From the NCBI GenBank assembly GCA_946630765.1, contig CAMOZF010000109.1:1-6436 (forward strand): a stretch of DNA of 6,436 nt, in the 5' to 3' direction. Positions 1-6,361 of this stretch are shown here, piece after piece. Source of the stretch: an uncultured Lachnospiraceae bacterium. GTDB taxonomy: Bacteria > Bacillota_A > Clostridia > Lachnospirales > Lachnospiraceae. Position 1 is the first letter of the stretch. Each line of letters begins with the position of its first letter. The notes under the pieces are model-generated. The model did no database searches and had not been told where the DNA came from. It saw nothing but the letters and a program-made list of their open reading frames with translations. Made by a program: the position numbers and the translations under genes.

Positions 1-1121
1 TGATGGCCGTGAATCTCGGCACCCGGGGCCCCGAAGAAGCCAGAAATCTCGTGGAATACTGCAACGGAACGACCGACACCTATTATGCCAATAAACGCCG
101 CGAAAACGGCTTCGAGGAGCCCTTCAATATCAAGGCCTGGTGCCTCGGCAACGAAATGGACGGTCCCTGGCAGATCGGCCATAAGACGGCGGAAGAGTAC
201 GCGCGTACTGCCTGTGAAACCGCAAAGGTCATGAAATGGACCGACCCCTCGATCGAGCTTGTCGCCTGCGGATCCAGCAATGTGAACATGCCGACCTGGG
301 GCAGCTGGGAGCGTACGGTTCTCCGGGAATGCTACCCGCATGTGGACTATCTTTCCCTGCACAACTATTACGGAAACCGCGACGGTGACACCCCGGCCTA
401 TCTCGGACAGTCGCTGGATATGGACCGTTTCATCCGGGAAACCGCGGCGATCTGTGACGAAATCAAGGAAGAGCTGCATTCCGACAAGACGCTGAACCTG
501 TCCTTTGACGAATGGAACGTCTGGTTCCACAGTAACGACCGGGACAAGGAGATCCCGAAGTGGCAGATCGCGCCGCCGCTTCTGGAGGACGCCTACAATC
601 TGGAGGACGCCCTTGTCGTCGGCTGCCTTCTGATCACGCTTCTTCGGCATTCCGACCGCGTGAAGATGGCCTGTCTTGCGCAGCTTGTGAATGTGATCGC
701 GCCGATCATGACGGAAAACGGCGGAAAAGCCTGGGCGCAGACGATTTTCTATCCCTTCCTGGATGCCTCCGTCAACGGACGCGGCAAGGCGCTCGAAACC
801 AGGGTGGAATGCGCTTCCTACGCGGCAGGCGACAAGGACGCGATCCCCTATGTGGAGAGCATTCTTGTCGAGAATGATGACGAAAGTCTGACGCTTTTTG
901 CGGTCAACCGTTCGCTGACCGAATCCTGCACACTGGAGCTGAACCTTGCGGGGTACGAGGGTTATCGCCCGATTCAGCACCGGATCCTGACCGGGGACGA
1001 TCTGAAGGCGGTGAATACGAAGGATGCGCCCGATACCGTGAAGCCCTGCGAAGCGGATGTGGAAGGGGAGATCGTTCTTCCGGCGAAGTCCTGGAATATG
1101 ATCCGTTTTGCGCATTGTTAA
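1..1121 (+). CDS. alpha-L-arabinofuranosidase, glycoside hydrolase family 51 (5'-truncated by window edge)
   Basis: This enzyme releases terminal alpha-L-arabinofuranosyl residues from arabinoxylan, arabinan or their oligosaccharides, with retention of configuration. The first complete codon is at base 3. The Met there lies inside the conserved GH51 segment MAVNLGTRG, so it is not the true start. Counting from it, the acid/base glutamate is E51 in WCLGNEMDGPWQ and the nucleophile is E170 in LSFDEWNVW. Their spacing of 119 residues equals that of E175 and E294 in the Geobacillus stearothermophilus GH51 enzyme, which implies about 124 residues missing upstream and a full length near 500. The HSDRVKMACLAQLVNVIAPI segment (216-235) is also typical of the family. 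Residues from about 262 form the C-terminal beta-sandwich domain, ending at TAA 1119-1121. No signal peptide can be judged; family members of this type are usually cytoplasmic and act on imported oligosaccharides. The gene probably belongs to an upstream sugar-utilisation unit. Family assignment is firm; exact substrate is inferred. Confidence 0.95.
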   Translation, partial: MAVNLGTRGPEEARNLVEYCNGTTDTYYANKRRENGFEEPFNIKAWCLGNEMDGPWQIGHKTAEEYARTACETAKVMKWTDPSIELVACGSSNVNMPTWGSWERTVLRECYPHVDYLSLHNYYGNRDGDTPAYLGQSLDMDRFIRETAAICDEIKEELHSDKTLNLSFDEWNVWFHSNDRDKEIPKWQIAPPLLEDAYNLEDALVVGCLLITLLRHSDRVKMACLAQLVNVIAPIMTENGGKAWAQTIFYPFLDASVNGRGKALETRVECASYAAGDKDAIPYVESILVENDDESLTLFAVNRSLTESCTLELNLAGYEGYRPIQHRILTGDDLKAVNTKDAPDTVKPCEADVEGEIVLPAKSWNMIRFAHC

Positions 1122-1153
1122 AAAATAGATTAGTGCAGATTGCTGAAAAATAA

Positions 1154-1182
1154 TTTACAAACTGTGACTTATCTGCTAAAAT
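1154..1182 (+). promoter_or_regulatory. sigma-70/sigma-A type promoter of the rnf operon
   Basis: The -35 box TTTACA (1154-1159) and the -10 box TAAAAT (1177-1182) each differ from consensus by one base and are separated by an ideal 17 bp. A TG at 1174-1175 gives an extended -10 element (TGCTAAAAT). Transcription should start near 1188-1190, giving an untranslated leader of about 70 bases before rnfC. The region is AT-rich compared with the genes on both sides. The boxes are seen directly; promoter activity is inferred. Confidence 0.75.
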
Positions 1183-1194
1183 CATAAACAAACA

Positions 1195-1228
1195 GACAGT
1201 TCCCGGCGCTTGTTCGGGAACGTCTTTT
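1195..1228 (+). terminator. hairpin with U-tract between the arabinofuranosidase gene and rnfC: terminator or leader attenuator
   Basis: GAC (1195-1197) and GTTCCCG (1199-1205) pair with CGGGAAC (1215-1221) and GTC (1222-1224). This makes a 10-bp stem with one bulged A (1198) and a 9-base loop, followed by TTTT at 1225-1228 and then GTT. The structure would end read-through transcripts of the arabinofuranosidase gene, whose stop is 74 bases upstream. Because the predicted rnf promoter lies just before it, the same hairpin would also sit at the extreme 5' end of the rnf mRNA, where it could attenuate transcription or protect the 5' end from decay. The U-tract is short, so termination may be incomplete. 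Confidence 0.6.
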
Positions 1229-1240
1229 GTTGGAAAAAGT

Positions 1241-1250
1241 AAGGAAGGAG
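1241..1250 (+). promoter_or_regulatory. ribosome binding site that selects the GTG start of rnfC
   Basis: AAGGAAGGAG lies 8 bases before GTG at 1259. The resulting N-terminus (MRKTFRGGVHP) matches the usual start of RnfC proteins, so the GTG is preferred over any downstream ATG. Confidence 0.8.
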
Positions 1251-1258
1251 TCGGTACT

Positions 1259-2620
1259 GTGAGAAAAACTTTTCGCGGCGGCGTACATCCGAAGGAGCTG
1301 AAGGAGCTGAGCCGGGAGGCGGCGCTTCAGGCCTTTGATCCGCCGGAAGGAACCGAAATGGTATATGTGCTCGCGCAGCACATCGGAAAGCCCGCAAAGC
1401 CGCTGGTCAAGAAGAATGATGATGTTCTGGTCGGGCAGTGCATCGCGGAGGCGGACGGCTTTGTGTCCGCAAATATCATTTCGTCCTGCTCCGGCAAAGT
1501 GAAGGCGGTGGAAAAGCGCCGGACGATCGTGGGCAGCATGCTCGAGTGTATTGTCGTCGAAAACGACGGTTTGTACAATAAGGCGGAGGGTGTCGGCGAG
1601 AAGCAGGACATTTCCGGCCTGACAAATGAGGAGATCATCAGCTGCGTGCGGCGCGCGGGCATCGTGGGTCTCGGAGGCGCAGGCTTCCCGACCTCCGTCA
1701 AGCTTGCCCCGAAGAATCCGGACGCGATCAAATACGTTATCGCAAACGGCGCGGAGTGTGAGCCTTATCTGACCTGCAACGACCGCCTGATGCGGGAGTG
1801 CGCGGAAGAAATCGCCGAAGGTCTGGAGCTGACGCTCCGGCTGTTCCCGAACGCAGAGGGCATTGTGGCGATCGAGAAAAATAAGCCCGAAGCCATTGCG
1901 GCCATGGAAAAGGCCTGTGCCGGAAAAGAGAAGATTTCCGTGCGCGCGCTTCCCGTGAAGTACCCGCAGGGCGGTGAGAGAAGTCTGATCACGGTCATCG
2001 CGGGCGTTGACTTCCCGACATCAAAGCTTCCAGCGGACGTCGGCTGCATCGTGGACAACGTCGGCACGCTGTATGCAATCCGTCAGGCGGTCATGTTCAA
2101 TGAGCCGCTGTACACGCATGTGATGACGGTCAGCGGAGACGCGGTGAAGGAGCCGAAGAACCTGATTGTCCGCGACGGCACGAGCTTCCATGACATCATG
2201 GAACTCTGCGGCGGCCTGAAGGAAGGGAAAGAGCTGCAGAAGGCAATCTGCGGCGGCCCGATGATGGGACTCACGCTTTCCTCTCTGGACATTCCGATTC
2301 ACAAGACCACGAACGGCCTCCTGCTGTTCTCTCAGGACGAGGTGGAGAAATCCTTCGCCCAGATGACAGCCTGCCTGCACTGCGGCAGATGCACGACGGT
2401 CTGCCCGCAGGGCCTGAATCCCGGCATGATGGCGGAGACCGCGGAAAAAGGAGACTACGAGCGCTACGAGAAGAAGCTGTACGGCCTTGAATGTGTCGCC
2501 TGCGGCTCCTGTTCCTATATCTGTCCCGCCAAGCGTCCGCTGACGCAGACCTTCAAGCAGTTTAAGGCGGAGATTATGGCAAAGAAACGCGCAGCAGCAG
2601 CGGCAGGAGGTTCGAAATGA
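1259..2620 (+). CDS. rnfC: RnfC, NADH/NAD+-reacting subunit of the Rnf complex
   Basis: RnfC is the peripheral cytoplasmic subunit that binds NAD(H) and FMN and exchanges electrons with the iron-sulfur clusters of the Rnf ferredoxin:NAD+ oxidoreductase. The protein has 453 residues, a normal length for clostridial RnfC. The N-terminal region opens with TFRGGVHP. The glycine-rich GIVGLGGAGFPT (134-145), NGAECEPY (163-170) and YPQGGE (235-240) belong to the FMN/NADH-binding Complex1_51K-like fold. An SLBB-type domain should follow at about 280-345. Two CX2CX2CX3CP motifs, C372/375/378/382 and C412/415/418/422, bind two [4Fe-4S] clusters. The C-terminus is a short Lys/Ala-rich tail without the long repeats of proteobacterial RnfC; its AGGS codons also encode the next gene's ribosome binding site (AGGAGG, 2605-2610). 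This is the first gene of the operon, and its TGA overlaps the next ATG as ATGA (2617-2620). Assignment is secure. Confidence 0.97.
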   Translation: MRKTFRGGVHPKELKELSREAALQAFDPPEGTEMVYVLAQHIGKPAKPLVKKNDDVLVGQCIAEADGFVSANIISSCSGKVKAVEKRRTIVGSMLECIVVENDGLYNKAEGVGEKQDISGLTNEEIISCVRRAGIVGLGGAGFPTSVKLAPKNPDAIKYVIANGAECEPYLTCNDRLMRECAEEIAEGLELTLRLFPNAEGIVAIEKNKPEAIAAMEKACAGKEKISVRALPVKYPQGGERSLITVIAGVDFPTSKLPADVGCIVDNVGTLYAIRQAVMFNEPLYTHVMTVSGDAVKEPKNLIVRDGTSFHDIMELCGGLKEGKELQKAICGGPMMGLTLSSLDIPIHKTTNGLLLFSQDEVEKSFAQMTACLHCGRCTTVCPQGLNPGMMAETAEKGDYERYEKKLYGLECVACGSCSYICPAKRPLTQTFKQFKAEIMAKKRAAAAAGGSK

Positions 2621-4203
2621 GTAAAATACTGAATCTTTCTTCCGGTCCGCACACGAGGGACCGCTGGACGACGCGTTTCATCATGCTCATGGTCTGTGCG
2701 GCGCTGCTGCCGACCGCAGTGATCGGCGTTGTCGTGAACGGCCTGCATTCTCTGTGGATCATCCTTCTTTCGATGGGCACAGCCGTGCTTTCGGAGTTTG
2801 TATTTGACAAGATCTGCAAGAAGCCGGATACCTGGAAAGACGGCTCCGCGCTGGTTACGGGCCTCCTTCTTGCACTTTCCCTGTCGCCGAGCACACCGCT
2901 CTATGCACCGGTGATCGGCGCGATGTTTGCGATCTTCATCGCAAAATGCGCCTTCGGCGGACTTGGAAAGAACTTCATCAACCCGGCGCTTGCAGGACGC
3001 TGTTTCCTGCTGATCAGCTTCGGCCGTTCGATGACGGTCTATGAGCTGGACGGCGTCGCATCGGCAACCCCGGTGCAGCTTCTTCGCGACGGCTATGCTG
3101 TGGATATCTCGAAGATGTTCATCGGTACAGCCGGCGGCGTTATCGGTGCTTCGGTCCTGGCACTTGCGCTCGGCGGCCTGCTTCTGTGGGCCCTGGACAT
3201 TATCCACGGACAGATCTGGATCTCGGTTCTTGTCGGATTTACCGTATTTATGGGACTTTTCGGCGGACACGGTTTTGATCCGCAGTTCCTGCTTGCACAC
3301 CTGTGCGGCGGCGGTGTTGTCATGGGCGCGTTCTTCATGGCAACTGATTACACGACCTCTCCGGTCAGCCGGCTCGGGCAGACGGTTTACGGCGTGCTGA
3401 TCGGCGTCTTGGGAGCACTGTTCAGAATCTTCGGCAGCGCGGCGGATTCCTTCAGTTATTCGATCATCATCGCGAACCTGTTCACGCCGCTGATTGAAAC
3501 CTATGTCATTCCCAAGCCCTTTGCCTATCGAAGGGCTGCGATCGCCGCGCAGAACGGCGAACCGAAGCTTCCGTTCTACAAGAAGATTCCGAAGCCGGTC
3601 ATTGTGCTGACTGTGATCACGCTGTTTGCGGGTCTTGCGCTCGGCGGCATCTATACGCTCACGAAGGACCGGATCGCAGAGCAGAAGCGGCAGGAGAGCC
3701 TGGCCTCCTACATGGCGGTTATGCCGGATGCATCGGAGGTTGTGACGGACGATGGGCTGGATGCGATCGTCCAGGAAACGGCTTCAGAGCCCTATGGCAC
3801 AGACCTTGGAAGAACCTATCTGAATGAAGTCGTCATCGGAAAAGACGCTTCCGGCAAGACCGTCGGCTACGGCATCAGCGCCCGTTCGGCGGAAGGCTAC
3901 GACGGCGATGTGGTGCTGTCGATCGGCCTGGATACGGAGGGCGCAATCACCGGTATTGCCTATACCGAGCTCCATGAGACCCCCGGCATGGGCATGCAGT
4001 GCGACGAGCCCGGCTTCAAGGATCAGTTCCTCGGAAAGGCAGCGGAAAAGCTGATTCTTCTGAAGGACGGCGGCGCGTCGTCTCCGGACGAAATCGACGG
4101 TGTTTCCGGATGTACCTACAGTTCCAAAGCATCAGTGAACGCAGTGAATGCGGCGCTGGAGTTTTATCATACGGTTCTGAAAGGAGGCAGCTACGGTGAA
4201 TAA
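2617..4203 (+). CDS. rnfDG: fused RnfD-RnfG, double-flavinylated membrane subunit of the Rnf complex
   Basis: This single frame of 528 residues joins two subunits that are normally separate. Residues 1 to about 300 are RnfD: a multi-helix membrane protein with NPALAGR (122-128), the covalent FMN site SATP (predicted flavinylated T151) and the RnfD/NqrB signature ATDYTTSP (242-249). Residues about 301-320 (3517-3576) form a linker. RnfG begins near 321 with one transmembrane helix (about 327-346), then an extracytoplasmic FMN-binding domain with HETPGMG (453-459) and a flavinylation motif SGCTYSS (497-503; predicted FMN on T500). That motif has Cys where Ala is usual. The stop-free junction has no in-frame Met from about 301 to 365 and no ribosome binding site, so a separate RnfG start is unlikely. 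Domain order equals the usual rnfD-rnfG gene order. The known topology, RnfD C-terminus and RnfG N-terminus both cytoplasmic, allows the fusion. AGGAGG lies 6 bases before the ATG. Subunit identity is firm; the functional effect of fusion is unknown. Confidence 0.95.
   Translation: MSKILNLSSGPHTRDRWTTRFIMLMVCAALLPTAVIGVVVNGLHSLWIILLSMGTAVLSEFVFDKICKKPDTWKDGSALVTGLLLALSLSPSTPLYAPVIGAMFAIFIAKCAFGGLGKNFINPALAGRCFLLISFGRSMTVYELDGVASATPVQLLRDGYAVDISKMFIGTAGGVIGASVLALALGGLLLWALDIIHGQIWISVLVGFTVFMGLFGGHGFDPQFLLAHLCGGGVVMGAFFMATDYTTSPVSRLGQTVYGVLIGVLGALFRIFGSAADSFSYSIIIANLFTPLIETYVIPKPFAYRRAAIAAQNGEPKLPFYKKIPKPVIVLTVITLFAGLALGGIYTLTKDRIAEQKRQESLASYMAVMPDASEVVTDDGLDAIVQETASEPYGTDLGRTYLNEVVIGKDASGKTVGYGISARSAEGYDGDVVLSIGLDTEGAITGIAYTELHETPGMGMQCDEPGFKDQFLGKAAEKLILLKDGGASSPDEIDGVSGCTYSSKASVNAVNAALEFYHTVLKGGSYGE
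4181..4187 (+). promoter_or_regulatory. ribosome binding site that selects the GTG start of rnfE
   Basis: AAGGAGG lies inside the end of rnfDG, 8 bases before GTG 4196. The nearby ATG at 4206 is out of frame, so GTG is the start. It overlaps the rnfDG stop codon region by 8 bases, which favours translational coupling. Confidence 0.8.
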
Positions 4204-4888
4204 ATATGTAGAACGCCTGTATAACGGCATCATCAAGGAAAATCCGACGCTGATTCTTCTTCTGGGCATGTGTCCGACGCTTGCGGTCTCCACCCGGGCG
4301 ATGAACGGTATCGGCATGGGCCTTTCGACGACGGCCGTACTGATTCTGAGTAATGTTGTGATTTCCCTTCTTCGGAAGGTGATCCCGGACTCGGTCCGTC
4401 TTCCCGCATATATCGTCATTGTCGCTTCTCTTGTAACAGTGACGGAGCTCGTGATTGAAGCCTTCCTTCCGGGACTCTATAAGTCTCTGGGCATCTATAT
4501 TCCGCTGATCGTCGTGAACTGCATTATTCTCGGCCGTGCAGAAGCCTATGCCAATAAGCACAGTGTCGGCCTCTCGCTTTTCGACGGCCTCGGCATGGGC
4601 ATCGGCTTCACGATCGCTCTGACGCTCGCGGGCCTTGTCAGAGAGCTCCTCGGAAACGGCAGCGTTTTCGGCTTCCAGGTCCTTCCGGATGCGATCGAGC
4701 CGATGGCGATTTTCGTACAGCCTCCGGGAGCATTCCTCGTGATCGCGCTTTTCATCGCCATCATGAATGCAATCGGCATAAAGACCAGACAGCGTCAGCT
4801 TGTCGAGTCCAACGGCTGTGACATGGGCTGCGCGGGCTGTGCGATGGCAGCATCCTGTGAGAAAGCAAAAGGAGGAGAAGAGAAATGA
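4196..4888 (+). CDS. rnfE: RnfE, integral membrane subunit of the Rnf complex, with cysteine-rich C-terminal tail
   Basis: RnfE (homologue of NqrD) is a six-helix membrane protein that, with its paralogue RnfA, forms the ion-translocating core and holds a buried iron-sulfur cluster. The protein has 230 residues. C26 in LGMCPTLAVS and C109 in VVNCIILGRAEAY match the conserved cluster-ligand cysteines of the family. The hydrophobic core ends near residue 194, followed by basic KTRQRQ (197-202), which fits a cytoplasmic C-terminus. The last part, about 205-230, carries four further cysteines, C208, C212, C215 and C221 (CX3CX2CX5C), then a Lys/Glu-rich end. These are not part of the core fold and could bind a metal or iron-sulfur centre. 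The gene overlaps rnfDG by 8 bases and rnfA by ATGA. Family assignment is secure; the role of the tail is unknown. Confidence 0.96.
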   Translation: MNKYVERLYNGIIKENPTLILLLGMCPTLAVSTRAMNGIGMGLSTTAVLILSNVVISLLRKVIPDSVRLPAYIVIVASLVTVTELVIEAFLPGLYKSLGIYIPLIVVNCIILGRAEAYANKHSVGLSLFDGLGMGIGFTIALTLAGLVRELLGNGSVFGFQVLPDAIEPMAIFVQPPGAFLVIALFIAIMNAIGIKTRQRQLVESNGCDMGCAGCAMAASCEKAKGGEEK

Positions 4889-5463
4889 AGAACCTGATCC
4901 TTCTGATTGTCGGCGGTGCGCTGATCAATAACGTCGTCCTGAACCAGTTCCTGGGTATCTGTTCGTTCCTTGGCGTCTCGCGGGAGATCAAGGCTTCGGC
5001 ATCCCTGGGCGGCGCGGTCATTTTCGTTATCACGATTGCCTCCGCTGTTGCGAGCCTTCTGTACACCTACGTCCTTGCGCCCTTCGGCCTGGACTACATG
5101 AAGACGATCGTTTTCATCCTGATCATAGCGGCGCTGGTACAGATCGTCGAAATGTTCCTCAAGAAGAAATCGCCGGCCATTTACCAGTCGCTGGGCATTT
5201 TCCTGCCGCTGATTACGACGAACTGTGCGGTTCTCGGCGTCGCCCTGACGAATGTTCAGAATGAATACAATTTCATCGAATCCGTGCTTTCCGGCTTCGG
5301 TACCGCGCTCGGATTCACGCTCGCGATCGTGCTTCTTGCGAGCATCCGTACCCGCCTCAATGAGAAAGACATCCCGGCTCCCCTTCGCGGAGCGCCGATT
5401 GTCCTGATTGCCGCGGCGCTGATGTCGATCGCGTTTATGGGCTTCTCGGGCCTGTCATTCTAA
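4885..5463 (+). CDS. rnfA: RnfA, integral membrane subunit of the Rnf complex
   Basis: RnfA (homologue of NqrE) is the paralogue of RnfE with inverted membrane topology. Together they form the membrane core through which electrons cross between cytoplasmic RnfB and the extracytoplasmic flavin of RnfG. The protein has 192 residues, the normal family length, with about six hydrophobic segments. C26 in NQFLGICSFLGVS and C114 in LPLITTNCAVLGVAL are the conserved cysteines expected to share one iron-sulfur cluster with C26 and C109 of RnfE. NNVVLNQFLG near the N-terminus is a family signature. The start is ATG inside an ATGA overlap with rnfE, preceded by GGAGGAG (4871-4877), 7 bases upstream. No anomaly is visible. 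Confidence 0.97.
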   Translation: MKNLILLIVGGALINNVVLNQFLGICSFLGVSREIKASASLGGAVIFVITIASAVASLLYTYVLAPFGLDYMKTIVFILIIAALVQIVEMFLKKKSPAIYQSLGIFLPLITTNCAVLGVALTNVQNEYNFIESVLSGFGTALGFTLAIVLLASIRTRLNEKDIPAPLRGAPIVLIAAALMSIAFMGFSGLSF

Positions 5464-5475
5464 GGGAGGTACGGG

Positions 5476-6276
5476 ATGCAGATTATACTGATTACAACTC
5501 TTGTTATTACCCTCGTCGGCATTGTTGTCGGCGTAGGGCTTGTCGCCACCGGAAAGAAGTTCCATGTGGACGTCGACGAGCGTGAGGCTGCGGTCCGCGC
5601 TGTCCTTCCGGGCAATAACTGCGGCGCCTGCGGCTATGCGGGCTGTGACGCCATGGCAGCGGCCATCGCCAAAGGCGAAGCGCCGGTCAACGGCTGTCCT
5701 GTCGGCGGCGAGCCTGTCGCGAAGCAGATCGGCGAGATCATGGGCGTCGAGGCGGAAGCCGCCGAGCGCTATGTCGCCTTTGTCAAATGTAAAGGCTCCT
5801 GTGACGTTACCCGCAATCAGGGCAACTACATCGGCGTCAAGGACTGCCGCACGGCAGCGCTCTCCGGCATGAACATCACCGACTGTGATTACGGATGCCT
5901 CGGCTTCGGCTCCTGTGAAGCGGTCTGCCCGAATGACGCGATCAAGGTCGTCAACGGCGTCGCCTGTGTCAATGAAGCCAAGTGCGTGGCCTGCGGCCTC
6001 TGTGCCAAGGCCTGCCCGAAGGGTCTGATCGAGCTCGTTCCGGCGAAGAGCCGTGTGCGCGTCCAGTGCAGCAACAAGGAGCGCGGGCCCATCGTCAAGA
6101 AAAACTGCGAGGCCGGCTGTATCGGCTGCACACTCTGTACCCGCCAGTGCGAATTTGGCGCCATCACCGTGACCAATAACATCGCACACATCGATTACAG
6201 CAAGTGCACCCAGTGCGGCAAGTGCGCCGAGAAGTGCCCGGCGAAAGTCATCACCGGTCCCTCCGCCACCGCCTGA
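5476..6276 (+). CDS. rnfB: RnfB, ferredoxin-type iron-sulfur subunit of the Rnf complex
   Basis: RnfB accepts electrons from reduced ferredoxin on the cytoplasmic side and feeds them into the complex. The protein has 266 residues. One N-terminal transmembrane helix (about 3-25) anchors it. The Fe4S4 domain follows with C49, C52, C57 and C74 (NNCGACGYAGC...NGCPVG). Four ferredoxin-like motifs follow: C137/141/147/151, C170/173/176/180, C215/218/221/225 and C244/247/250/254. This gives at least five predicted [4Fe-4S] clusters. Six of the 26 cysteines stay unassigned (C105, C109, C124, C164, C198, C211), and some may hold one more. It is longer than E. coli RsxB (192 residues) and shorter than the Acetobacterium woodii protein (about 333), with the multi-ferredoxin pattern of clostridial RnfB. 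GGGAGGT (5464-5470) lies 5 bases before ATG; the gap to rnfA is 12 bases. It is the last gene before the terminator. Confidence 0.96.
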   Translation: MQIILITTLVITLVGIVVGVGLVATGKKFHVDVDEREAAVRAVLPGNNCGACGYAGCDAMAAAIAKGEAPVNGCPVGGEPVAKQIGEIMGVEAEAAERYVAFVKCKGSCDVTRNQGNYIGVKDCRTAALSGMNITDCDYGCLGFGSCEAVCPNDAIKVVNGVACVNEAKCVACGLCAKACPKGLIELVPAKSRVRVQCSNKERGPIVKKNCEAGCIGCTLCTRQCEFGAITVTNNIAHIDYSKCTQCGKCAEKCPAKVITGPSATA

Positions 6277-6323
6277 GCGCCCGGCCCCTTCGGCCGCCCG
6301 CAAAGTAACTTTATATTTACCCC

Positions 6324-6361
6324 AGCCCTTCCGATGCAATACCTCTCGGAAGGGCTTTTTT
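6324..6361 (+). terminator. intrinsic terminator of the rnf operon
   Basis: AGCCCTTCCGA (6324-6334) pairs perfectly with TCGGAAGGGCT (6346-6356), giving an 11-bp GC-rich stem with an 11-base loop, and is followed by T-rich DNA to 6361. It lies 47 bases after the rnfB stop. On the opposite strand the stem is followed by GGGGTAAAT rather than a T-tract, so it acts in the + direction only. Confidence 0.92.

Noticed and set aside
1115..1132. TTGTTAA half-site at the arabinofuranosidase stop, resembling a Rex (NADH-sensing) operator, attractive upstream of an rnf operon
   Set aside because: The second half (TAGATTA) does not match TTAACAA and the first half is partly coding sequence and stop codon; a single AT-rich half-site is not enough.
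1164..1168. TGTGA, half of a CRP/FNR-like site, inside the rnf promoter spacer
   Set aside because: There is no matching inverted half at the required distance.
1292..1309. Tandem 9-bp repeat AAGGAGCTG near the start of rnfC
   Set aside because: It simply encodes KELKEL in the N-terminus of RnfC, is only two copies, and the embedded AAGGAG is not followed by a usable start.
2515..3300. 261-codon open frame on the - strand opposite the end of rnfC and the RnfD part of rnfDG
   Set aside because: It lies opposite well-supported genes, is rich in Arg/Lys/His/Gln without domains, and has no gene-like context.
3577..4203. Independent RnfG gene starting at an internal GTG (codons 330 or 333 of rnfDG)
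   Set aside because: Those GTG codons lie inside the transmembrane helix and have no ribosome binding site upstream, while the frame is continuous from RnfD.
6282..6296. Short GC hairpin CGGCC-CCTTC-GGCCG just after the rnfB stop
   Set aside because: Only 5 bp and no T-tract follows; the 11-bp hairpin at 6324-6356 is the far better terminator. It might only help to block 3' decay.
5455..6339. 294-codon open frame on the - strand opposite rnfB
   Set aside because: It is antisense to a cysteine-rich, fully recognisable RnfB; the product is a biased Ala/Gly/Asp-rich sequence with no motif. GC-rich codon bias explains the lack of stops.
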